From: JACCZR01 sp963844805
GTDB lineage: Bacteria > Actinomycetota > Thermoleophilia > Solirubrobacterales > Thermoleophilaceae
Assembly (NCBI GenBank): GCA_963844805.1
Contig: CAWJPU010000015.1
Location: 1 to 9,247, forward strand
Direction of reading: 5' to 3'
DNA length: 9,247 nt
The notes beneath the pieces are model-generated. The model made no database searches and had not been told where the DNA came from. It saw only the letters and a program-made list of their open reading frames with translations. Shown piece by piece: positions 1 to 6,396 of the stretch. The stretch's first letter is position 1, and each line of letters begins with the position of its first letter. Position numbers and translations under genes: made by a program.

Positions 1-273
1 CATTTGGATAACGACAAGCCCCCGAAGTGCAGTCGGGCGGGCGGGCGCCCGCCGGGCGGCGGTCGCGGGGACGACAGCTTCCCCTCGAGTGCTCGGCGGC
101 GGCGTGATCACGGGGCATCATAGGCCGCGGCGGACACCTGGGCCACTGCTGTATTCGACCCCCTGATGCTGCTCGCGCTGCCCCGAGCGCTGCGGCTTCC
201 GCCGAACTCGGGCCCGTGCTTACGAGGCCATAATGGCCACCGCCCCAGGGCAACCGGAGCGGTGGGTCAAGTC
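1..273. other. Left intergenic stretch, no recognised gene
   Basis: I see no convincing gene here. Short open frames exist on both strands, but none resembles a known protein. Visible structure includes an imperfect hairpin near 18-42, a 14-bp perfect palindrome of G and C at 40-53, and a short inverted repeat GGCCA-TAA-TGGCC at 226-238 that also contains CATAAT, the best match to a -10 element in this stretch. No -35 partner stands 16-19 bp upstream of that CATAAT, so I do not call it a promoter. No tRNA, repeat array or mobile-element end is seen. Confidence 0.5.
18..42. other. GC-rich hairpin at the left edge, possible weak terminator
   Basis: CCCGA at 21-25 pairs with TCGGG at 33-37 across a 7-nt loop. 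If C38 is bulged, the stem extends with C19-C20 against G39-G40. A perfect 14-bp palindrome follows directly at 40-53. No U-tract follows on the plus strand; on the minus strand the bases after the stem are only mildly T-rich. It could end a transcript entering from the left, or it could simply reflect base composition. Confidence 0.2.
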
Positions 274-462
274 GTGACGGACGCGGGTACGAGTAACGCG
301 CACAGGGTCATGGTCCGAGCTGCGGTGGAGCTGATCGGCGACCGAATGGTGGCCATCCTCCGCTCGGGGCGCGCGGCGCTGAAGGAGGCGCCCACCGTCC
401 CGGCGCGGAGGCCGAGCGCGAACCGGCCCGCGCGGGCTGACCCTGCCCCCGCCGCCGGTTAG
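274..462 (+). CDS. Doubtful small ORF, N-terminal HxlR-like fragment
   Basis: This is a 62-residue open frame from GTG 274; GTG 262 is an alternative start. Residues about 14-31 (MVRAAVELIGDRMVAILR) resemble the first helix of HxlR-family winged-helix regulators, which commonly read as L-x-L-I-G-D-R-W followed by I-L-R. The family Trp is Met here, and nothing after this stretch matches the rest of the fold, which normally needs about 100 residues. By eye, G+C rises from codon position 2 to 1 to 3, which is the coding pattern for this genome. No good ribosome binding site is placed for either start. The stop TAG (460-462) uses the same bases as the proposed P450 -10 element. It may be a decayed regulator, a real small protein, or chance. 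I see no continuation in the other two frames. Confidence 0.22.
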   Translation: MTDAGTSNAHRVMVRAAVELIGDRMVAILRSGRAALKEAPTVPARRPSANRPARADPAPAAG

Positions 463-465
463 GCT
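437..465 (+). promoter_or_regulatory. Promoter for a leaderless P450 operon transcript
   Basis: CTGACC at 437-442 matches 4 of 6 bases of TTGACA. It lies 17 bp before TAGGCT at 460-465, a TANNNT -10 element. Six bases (466-471) then separate the -10 from the GTG at 472, so transcription would be expected to begin at or next to the start codon. No Shine-Dalgarno sequence precedes this GTG, which fits a leaderless mRNA. The same geometry occurs in front of the convergent operon. The evidence is by eye only; a GC-rich genome offers many weak matches. Confidence 0.45.
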
Positions 466-471
466 CGCGGC

Positions 472-1815
472 GTGCCGCAAGCCGCGACGCCGGTCCAGCG
501 CACCCCCGACGGCCATCCGCTGGTCGGACACCTGCTGGCATTCCGCAGAGACCGGCTCGAGCTGCTGGACGCCTGCGTCGCAGCGCCGGGGGATGTGATC
601 GAACTTCGAATCCGGACGCCGGCATACCTCCTGAAGCGGGCCGAGGACGTCAGGCACGTGTTCGTCACAGCCCAGGCGGCGTACGTGAAGGACAAGCGAA
701 ACATCGGCGCCAGGGCGACCCGCATCTTCGGGGACGGGCTCATGACGAGCACGGGCGAACGGCACCTGCGCATGCGGCGGCGGGTCCAGCCGGCGTTCAG
801 ACGGGAATCGCTGGCACCACTAGCCGAAGTCGTCGTGCGCGGCGTCGATGCGATGGTCGAGCGCTGGGAGCAGGGCCCAGAGCGACACCTCGCCGACGAG
901 ATGACCGGCTTCGCACTGCAGACGCTGATGGACTCCATCTTCGGAGTGGAGTCGGGCCACGTTTCCAGGGTCCTCGAAGAAGGCGTGATCGCCCGCCGGG
1001 ACTCGATGACTCGGGGACTCGCCTCGCTCACCCCCCTGCCGGCGTTCCTGCCGCTCGCCGTCCGCCGGCGCCGTCGCCGGGCCATCAAGGGCCTCGATGA
1101 GGCGATTGAGCGGCTGATCCGAGTTCGACGGGAGCAGGCTGTCCCGGGCGACGACCTGCTCTCGATGGTCATGGACTCTCACGACGGTGGTCTCTCCGCC
1201 TCGGATCCTCGCCAGGCCCGCGACCAGGCGCTCACGCTCGCCCTGGCGGCATACGAGAACATCGCCCGCGCGCTCACCTGGACCTTCCTGGCGCTCGCGA
1301 GGCGTCCCGACGTCGAGGCCAAGGTGAGAGCGGAGGTCAAGCAGGTCCTGGGTGACCGAGCGCCCGCCGCCGACGACGCGGCGAGCCTGCACTACACGGA
1401 GATGACCGTCGCGGAATCGATGCGGCTGTGGCCCCCGACACCCTTGGTTTCACGAATAGCCCGGCAAGATGACGTTCTCCCGACGGGTGCGCGCATCCGG
1501 GCCGGCTCGAAGATCTTGCTGTCGCCGTACGTCGTCCAGCGCAACTCCGACTACTACCCCGACCCCGAGCGCTTCCTCCCGGAGCGGTTCGGCGAGGAGG
1601 GAAGGCGTGACCGCCCGAGGTACGCGTACTTCCCGTTCGGTGGCGGCCCGCGCATCTGCATCGGCCAGCCGCTCGCCATGCTGACCTGCACGCTCGTACT
1701 GGCGCACGTGGCCCAACGGGGCCGCCTCGAGCTGCTGGATGAACCAGCCGACTACATGTGCGGCTGCCTTCCCCCCGGGTTTGGGCCGCGGGTCCGCCTG
1801 CGGTCCGTGGCGTGA
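472..1815 (+). CDS. Cytochrome P450
   Basis: This is a soluble bacterial P450 of 447 residues, a normal family length, without a membrane anchor. It would insert one oxygen atom from O2 into a substrate C-H bond using a partner ferredoxin/reductase, none of which is encoded here. Visible motifs are: C-helix HLRMR (98-102), where His and Arg hold a heme propionate; I-helix AAYEN (259-263); K-helix E-x-x-R (E315, R318); and the heme loop F389-x-x-G392-x-R394-x-C396-x-G398, with Cys396 as thiolate ligand. The I-helix has Asn263 where most P450s have the catalytic Thr, while the preceding acid (Glu262) is kept. The N-terminus starts directly on the P-L-V-G-H-L-L-A-F-R-R segment expected of the family, supporting GTG 472. 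It is the first gene of the plus-strand operon; its stop lies 7 nt before the sulfotransferase, suggesting that an oxidised product is then sulfated. Substrate unknown. Confidence 0.95.
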   Translation: MPQAATPVQRTPDGHPLVGHLLAFRRDRLELLDACVAAPGDVIELRIRTPAYLLKRAEDVRHVFVTAQAAYVKDKRNIGARATRIFGDGLMTSTGERHLRMRRRVQPAFRRESLAPLAEVVVRGVDAMVERWEQGPERHLADEMTGFALQTLMDSIFGVESGHVSRVLEEGVIARRDSMTRGLASLTPLPAFLPLAVRRRRRRAIKGLDEAIERLIRVRREQAVPGDDLLSMVMDSHDGGLSASDPRQARDQALTLALAAYENIARALTWTFLALARRPDVEAKVRAEVKQVLGDRAPAADDAASLHYTEMTVAESMRLWPPTPLVSRIARQDDVLPTGARIRAGSKILLSPYVVQRNSDYYPDPERFLPERFGEEGRRDRPRYAYFPFGGGPRICIGQPLAMLTCTLVLAHVAQRGRLELLDEPADYMCGCLPPGFGPRVRLRSVA

Positions 1816-1822
1816 CGGCCCG

Positions 1823-2740
1823 GTGAGCGCCCCCGCTTGGCCGAATCTGTTCGTCGTGGGGGCGGGCAAGGCCGGGACCACGTCGCTCTGGCGCTACCTG
1901 GGCCAGCACCCCGAAATCTTCATGTCTCGGCTGAAGGAGCCGTGCTTCTTCGCGACCAGCACCTTTCCGCGCGTCACTCCGACGGTGGCCGATCGGGAGG
2001 CCTACCTCGAGCTGTTCGCGGGGTCGCGGGAGAGCCTGACCGGCGAGGCGAGCCCGACCTATCTCACGGCCGAGCACGCGCCGGCCGCGATCAAGGCAGC
2101 CAGCCCCGACGCCAAGGTCTTGATCTCCCTCCGGGAGCCCGTGGGCCGCACCCATTCCCTGTACCTCGAGATGGTCAGGAACGGCGCCGAGCGGCGGCCG
2201 TTCGTGGAGGCGGTGCAGGATGAGCTCCTGCGTGGGATCGCCCGCCCGCCGTTCGTCGCGTCGACTCTGTATGCCGGCGCGGTGGACAGATACATGAAGA
2301 CGTTCGGCCACCGCGTGCACGTGCTGTTCTTCGAAAGCCTCGCGTCGAACCCGCGTCAAGTCATGCGGGATGTTTACGAGTTCCTGGACGTCGCTCCCGA
2401 CTTTGCCGAGAACCTGGACGTGAGCGCGCACAACCGGTTCGCCATGCCCCGCGGGGCGATCGCAGGGAAGCTGATTGCATCCGGAGCGGCGCGGCGAGTC
2501 GCACGCCGGATGGTCCCGTCCGTGTATCGAGACCGGATCTACCGGGCCCTGCTGAGGCCGGTCGAGAAGCCCCAGCCCGAGCCCGAGGCGGTGCGCCTGC
2601 TGACGGAGGCCTATGACCCCGACGTCCTGGCTCTGGCAGAGCTCTTGGGGTGCCGCTTCCCCGCCGCCTGGGAGCATCGCTTTCCTGAACTTGGCTCGGG
2701 GGGGTGGCTCGAAGGGCGCGCCACGGCAGCGGGCGGGTAG
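1823..2740 (+). CDS. PAPS-dependent sulfotransferase
   Basis: This 305-residue cytosolic enzyme transfers sulfate from PAPS to a hydroxyl or amine. It belongs to the P-loop-like sulfotransferase superfamily, nearest in pattern to the heparan-sulfate N-deacetylase/sulfotransferase type (small acceptor or sugar). The 5'-phosphosulfate loop is GAGKAGTTS (13-21, Lys16), followed by the K-E-P-x-F-F segment (38-43). The 3'-phosphate site is R104 with S112 eight residues later in REPVGRTHS, the standard spacing. TGEASPTYL (73-81) is also typical. I start it at GTG 1823, 7 nt after the P450 stop. An ATG at 1739 would add 28 residues unlike the family and overlap the P450 by 77 nt. No clear ribosome binding site is present, so translation is probably coupled to the P450. 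The neighbouring P450 could supply its acceptor hydroxyl; that is inference. Confidence 0.93.
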   Translation: MSAPAWPNLFVVGAGKAGTTSLWRYLGQHPEIFMSRLKEPCFFATSTFPRVTPTVADREAYLELFAGSRESLTGEASPTYLTAEHAPAAIKAASPDAKVLISLREPVGRTHSLYLEMVRNGAERRPFVEAVQDELLRGIARPPFVASTLYAGAVDRYMKTFGHRVHVLFFESLASNPRQVMRDVYEFLDVAPDFAENLDVSAHNRFAMPRGAIAGKLIASGAARRVARRMVPSVYRDRIYRALLRPVEKPQPEPEAVRLLTEAYDPDVLALAELLGCRFPAAWEHRFPELGSGGWLEGRATAAGG

Positions 2741-2747
2741 CGGTCGG

Positions 2748-3920
2748 ATGGCAGGCGCAGCGGCCACCTTTGCCCGGGTCAAGCGCGAGAGCGGGGCGCT
2801 CTGGGCGTGCACCCTGGCGCTGGACCGCGTCGTTCCCTTTGGCGCGCTGCGGTTCTGGCCGCCACGCGTGGTTCCTGCGGCCCTGCTGGCGGAGCAGGTC
2901 GACCTCGTCCTGCGGTCGTGGGGGATGTCGGAGCAACACACGGCGGTCACGGTGGACAAGTTGCTCTACGCCGACCTGCGCGGCATCGACTCGCACGGCT
3001 GCTCCAAGCTGGCCTTCTATCAGCAGCTTCGCACCGTCGGCCGCTTGAACCCGAGGCCGCTGATCGAGACCGTGCGGCAGACGGAGACCACCGCCGTGAT
3101 CGACGGTGGTGGTGGCCTGGGCCACGTGCCTGCGAGCCGTGCGATGGAGGAGGCGATCGAGCGGTGCGAGGCGGGGGGCGTCGGGGCCGTGGCGGTACGC
3201 AACTCGGGGCACTACGGCGCCGCCGGGGCCTACGCGGTGACGGCGGCGGACCGCGGGCTGATTGGCATAGCGACGACCACCACCCCGACCCCCGCTGTGG
3301 TCCCCACGTTCGGAAGGGAGCCGATGCTCGGCACCAATCCGATAGCGATAGCCGCCCCGGCCGCCGGCAACCGCCCGTTCCTGCTCGACATGGCCACGAG
3401 CACCGTCAGCTTGGGGAAGCTCGTCGAACGGTGGCGAAGCGGGCGGCGGCTGCCCCGGGGGTGGGCGCTCGACGTCCACGGCCGCCCCACGACGAACGGC
3501 CGGGCGGCGACGCGGCACCGCAGGCTGACCCCCCTAGGCGGTCAGCCGGATACCGGCAGCCACAAGGGCTACGGACTCGCGCTCGCCGTCGAGATCCTGT
3601 CCGCTCTCCTACCCGGCCTTGCCGTCCCCGATGGGCGCGATGTGCGGCGTCCGGTGGGGCACTTCTTCCTCGCACTCGATCCCTCGCGGTTCCGCGAGAG
3701 GGGAGTCCTCGCGGGCGACCTCAGCGAGCTGATCGACTCGCTTCGCGACGCACCGCGTGCGGATCCCCGCCAGCCCGTGCTGATTCCCGGGGACCCCGAG
3801 GATCAGATCCTCGCCCAGCGCAGCGTCGACGGAATTCCGCTCTCCAGGGGGGTGTTCGAGGACATCCGCGGCGTGGCGATCGCGTCAGGTGCGCCGTTTG
3901 TCCTTGACCGCGCGGCGTAG
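2748..3920 (+). CDS. Ldh2-family (malate/L-lactate dehydrogenase type) oxidoreductase
   Basis: The protein has 390 residues and is an NAD(P)-dependent oxidoreductase of the type-2 malate/L-lactate dehydrogenase family. That family includes sulfolactate, ureidoglycolate and diketogulonate dehydrogenases and piperideine-2-carboxylate reductase, so substrates are 2-hydroxy/2-oxo or cyclic imino acids. Signatures are RGIDSHG (78-84, His83), NSGHYGAAG (152-160), TNPIAIAAP (196-204), DMATS (214-218) and GSHKGYGLAL (270-279). A six-residue insert (QPDTGS) sits just before HKGYG compared with the shortest family form; I believe such inserts occur in some subfamilies. ATG 2748 lies 7 nt after the sulfotransferase stop and gives about 40 residues before the usual family start, including DRVVPFGALRFWP (about 25-37). 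This segment shows strong G/C bias at third positions, so it looks translated. GTG 2868 would remove it. The last 36 bp overlap the convergent ATP-grasp gene. Substrate unknown. Confidence 0.9.
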   Translation: MAGAAATFARVKRESGALWACTLALDRVVPFGALRFWPPRVVPAALLAEQVDLVLRSWGMSEQHTAVTVDKLLYADLRGIDSHGCSKLAFYQQLRTVGRLNPRPLIETVRQTETTAVIDGGGGLGHVPASRAMEEAIERCEAGGVGAVAVRNSGHYGAAGAYAVTAADRGLIGIATTTTPTPAVVPTFGREPMLGTNPIAIAAPAAGNRPFLLDMATSTVSLGKLVERWRSGRRLPRGWALDVHGRPTTNGRAATRHRRLTPLGGQPDTGSHKGYGLALAVEILSALLPGLAVPDGRDVRRPVGHFFLALDPSRFRERGVLAGDLSELIDSLRDAPRADPRQPVLIPGDPEDQILAQRSVDGIPLSRGVFEDIRGVAIASGAPFVLDRAA

Positions 3921-5033
3921 CCCCAGGGCTGTCTGCCTGAGGAACGGCCCGGGGTCTGACGCCGACCACACGGCATACGTCTTGGGCCCCCGGTAGGGCG
4001 CCACGAGGTCCGCGACGGGGAGGCGTTCGGAGAGGAAGCGCTTGACTTCCCCCTGGAGGTGGATCCAGCGGCCCCGCCAGCCGGTGGGACGTGGCCGAAG
4101 CCGCTCGCCGAGCACGAAATCGGACCAGGCCATGCCCACCAGGTCGATCCCTGTCGGCCCCAGCAGGCCGTTGAACTGCACAGCGCGGCCATTCACCTCG
4201 ATGAAGACGAAACGGCCGCTGCGCGGGTCGAGCTTGAACTCGACGAAGGCCATGCCCCGGAAGCCGGCCCGTCGCAGGAGCTCGACCGTGGCCTCGCGCA
4301 GCACGGGTAGCTCAGGAGCGATCTCGGCGAGGCTTGCACCGCCGATCAGCGGCGGGTCCTGGCGCAGCTTGCGCACCATGACTCCCGGTGAGGGCTCGCC
4401 CCGGTCGTCAATGTAGACGCAGTAGCTGTAGAGACCGCTGTCGGGGCCGGGCACGTAGTCGAAGACGAGGCCATCGAGTCCCGCTTTTTCGAGGCGCTGC
4501 CGCGCTGCCCCGAACTGCTTCTGGTCGCGGGCCAGGAAGAGTTTGGTCCCGAACAGCGAGATCAGCCGGTCGTGCTGGATCGGTTTGACCAGCACCGGAT
4601 AGGCCAGCGAGTCGGGTGCCGCGTCCAGGCCGCCGTGACAGACCGGCAGGTCGAGCCCCACCTTCTCGGCGAGCGCGTGCATCCGGTCCTTGTCCACGAC
4701 GTCCGCGGCGACTTCCCACGGCTGGACCGGAAGCCGGTAGACGCGCGAGAGCCGCTCATGGTTCTGCGCGAGCGCGGTCAGCGAGTCGTCATTCGTGGGG
4801 AACACGGCCCAGCCCGGCCAACGGGCTTCCCTCTGCTCCAGGAAGTCGACGAGCGACTCTGGACGGTCGTGCAGCTCCGGGAGCGCGTGACTGTCGGACA
4901 CCCAGCGGGAGTGGTGCGCGAAGTCGAATGGCCTGGTGGAGACCGCCGCGACCTGAATGCCGCGCCCAGCAAGGGCGCGAATCACGCCAAGGGCGTTGAC
5001 GTGAGCGCCGACGACGACCGCACCCGGAGCCAT
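3885..5033 (-). CDS. ATP-grasp carboxylate-amine ligase
   Basis: This 382-residue protein should join a carboxylate to an amine (or similar nucleophile) through an acyl-phosphate formed with ATP. The order is as expected: N-terminal Rossmann-like segment VVVGAHVNALG (6-16), a linker with PTNDDS (79-84) and DKDRM (114-118), then the ATP-grasp fold with YPVLVKP (145-151, Lys150 binding ATP) and the metal-binding acids E265, E279 and N281 in VEFKLD and FIEVNGR. It resembles predicted ligases of the COG3919 kind, often found in surface-polymer and peptide-like metabolite clusters. I start it at ATG 5033, 13 nt after the PaaK-like stop. GTG 5060 is an alternative that adds nine residues and overlaps that gene by 14 nt; neither has a good ribosome binding site. 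It is the last gene of the minus operon and overlaps the Ldh2 gene tail to tail by 36 bp. Both substrates are unknown. Confidence 0.9.
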   Translation of the reverse strand: MAPGAVVVGAHVNALGVIRALAGRGIQVAAVSTRPFDFAHHSRWVSDSHALPELHDRPESLVDFLEQREARWPGWAVFPTNDDSLTALAQNHERLSRVYRLPVQPWEVAADVVDKDRMHALAEKVGLDLPVCHGGLDAAPDSLAYPVLVKPIQHDRLISLFGTKLFLARDQKQFGAARQRLEKAGLDGLVFDYVPGPDSGLYSYCVYIDDRGEPSPGVMVRKLRQDPPLIGGASLAEIAPELPVLREATVELLRRAGFRGMAFVEFKLDPRSGRFVFIEVNGRAVQFNGLLGPTGIDLVGMAWSDFVLGERLRPRPTGWRGRWIHLQGEVKRFLSERLPVADLVAPYRGPKTYAVWSASDPGPFLRQTALGLRRAVKDKRRT

Positions 5034-5046
5034 GCGCGACGCAATG

Positions 5047-6396
5047 CTAGGGCCCCCCACCTGCGCCGGACATGGCCGCTGGCACCCGAGACTTCACGGC
5101 GCGGAACTTGCCGGTGGCCGCGCGCTCGGCGCGGCCCAGGTCCGTGTGATGGGAGGCGTCAATGCTGGCGTCCGCGCCGACGAGCCGCTGCAGCTCCCGT
5201 GTCGCTCGATCCCGTGAGGCCGTATACGCGCCTTCGTCGGTCACCAGCCTCAGCTCGAACTTCGCGAGGTCGTGCTGGATCAGCTGGTACTGGAGGACGT
5301 GCCGGTCGTCCTTGAACACGCGCCACACCGCGCGGGGATGGAGGTGCTCGCCGTTTGCAAGCGGCATCACGTCCTCGGTGCGCCCCTGCACCTCGGACAT
5401 CAAACGGTGTCCGCGCCCGCACGGACAGCTCCGGCTCGAGAGCGCGGCGATGTCGCCCATCGGGTAGTTGAGGAGGACCGTGCCGTGATTGACGAGGTTG
5501 CTGAGGACGATCTCACCGTGTTCGTCCGGCGCCGCGACTCGGCGGTCCGGTCTCACAACCCGGACGTGGCAGATGTCGTCGTGGAGGTGAAAGCCGGTCC
5601 GCTCCTCGCAGAAGTAGCCGATCTTGAACGCCTCGGTGGCGCAGTAGCGGGACATCACCCGGGCCCCAAGCTCCTGCTCGATCCACCCGCGCCGCTCGGC
5701 GGGAAGCGGCTCGCCGATGTACATGACCACCTTCGGCGCGTGGAGCTCGACGCCGCCGGCCACGACCTTCCGGAAGAAGACCTCCAGGAAGCCCCCGTAC
5801 GCGGTCACGAGGTCGGGGCGCAGCTCGTTGATCCGCGCGACGATGGCCTCGAACGGCGCCACGACCGAGACCGATTCGCGGCGGGGTGGCGGGAGCCGCG
5901 TGTTGTCCCTATAGAACGCGAGGACCTTCGTGAAGTTGGAGCCGTCGTAGCCGATGTGGACCTCCCGCGGGCGGAAGGAGCCGCACGCCTCTATGACTGG
6001 GCCGCGCTCCCGCTCCCCGTAGGCGATGTTGGCCAGCAGGGAGCGGCGGTCGTGCCTCAGCTCGAGCGGCCTGCGGCCGAAGGATCCGCTGGTCAGGGCT
6101 AGGGAATCCCGGGCCCGGCGAGACTCGGACGTGAAGCGCTCGGGGTCGGCTCTCACCGCCTCGGGATCCAGCAACGGCAGCTCGTCGAGCTCGTCGGCGC
6201 CGCGGATCTCCCTCGGGTCGATTCCCTCTCGCTCAAACAGCTCGCGGTAGTAGGGAACCGTCCGCGCGGCGTAGGCGACGAGGCCTCGGATCCGCGCATC
6301 GCGCATCTCTTCGATCCGTTCCCGCGGCTGGAAGGGCAGCTGCTTCTGGCCGCGAAGCTGGGCGAGGACGGTCAGGTTTCCACGCACGCGCCTCAC
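5047..6396 (-). CDS. PaaK/CapK-like adenylate-forming ligase
   Basis: The protein has 449 residues and belongs to the phenylacetate-CoA ligase-like branch of the adenylate-forming superfamily (COG1541). Members activate a carboxylate as acyl-AMP; many CapK-like members lie in capsule or natural-product loci with unknown substrates. Visible are the ATP loop TSGSFG (102-107), YCATE (251-255, adenine/ribose site), GD (314-315), a CPCGRG element (324-329), GR (338-339, domain hinge) and Lys430 in ATGKFR, the expected catalytic lysine near the C-terminus. The ATP loop normally has Thr where Phe106 sits, and GxP becomes GRRP. The start is GTG 6396, which forms a GTGA overlap with the stop of the upstream hydroxylase gene and implies coupled translation. 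Longer in-frame starts would lie inside that gene. No acyl-carrier protein or CoA-using partner is visible, so the acceptor of the acyl group is open. Confidence 0.88.
   Translation of the reverse strand: MRRVRGNLTVLAQLRGQKQLPFQPRERIEEMRDARIRGLVAYAARTVPYYRELFEREGIDPREIRGADELDELPLLDPEAVRADPERFTSESRRARDSLALTSGSFGRRPLELRHDRRSLLANIAYGERERGPVIEACGSFRPREVHIGYDGSNFTKVLAFYRDNTRLPPPRRESVSVVAPFEAIVARINELRPDLVTAYGGFLEVFFRKVVAGGVELHAPKVVMYIGEPLPAERRGWIEQELGARVMSRYCATEAFKIGYFCEERTGFHLHDDICHVRVVRPDRRVAAPDEHGEIVLSNLVNHGTVLLNYPMGDIAALSSRSCPCGRGHRLMSEVQGRTEDVMPLANGEHLHPRAVWRVFKDDRHVLQYQLIQHDLAKFELRLVTDEGAYTASRDRATRELQRLVGADASIDASHHTDLGRAERAATGKFRAVKSRVPAAMSGAGGGP

Noticed and set aside
1..3. CAT at the left edge as the ATG of a minus-strand gene running out of the window
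   Set aside because: No coding sequence remains in the window to test. The upstream bases show neither a clear ribosome binding site nor a -10 at the right distance.
40..53. 14-bp perfect palindrome of G and C as an operator or attachment site
   Set aside because: It is built from simple GGGC/GCCC runs in a stretch of over 80% G+C, so it is expected by composition.
1739..1822. Upstream ATG 1739 as start of the sulfotransferase
   Set aside because: It would add 28 residues that only read the P450 3' end in another frame. The family fold starts right after GTG 1823, which sits 7 nt past the P450 stop.
1337..2959. Long minus-strand open frame of 540 codons opposite the P450, sulfotransferase and Ldh2 genes
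   Set aside because: It spans three well-supported plus-strand genes, is very rich in Arg, Gly and Pro, and matches no family.
3919..3930. Hairpin AGCC-CCAG-GGCT as a bidirectional terminator between the operons
   Set aside because: The stem is only 4 bp, there is no T-run on either side, and it lies at the Ldh2 stop codon; too weak to call.
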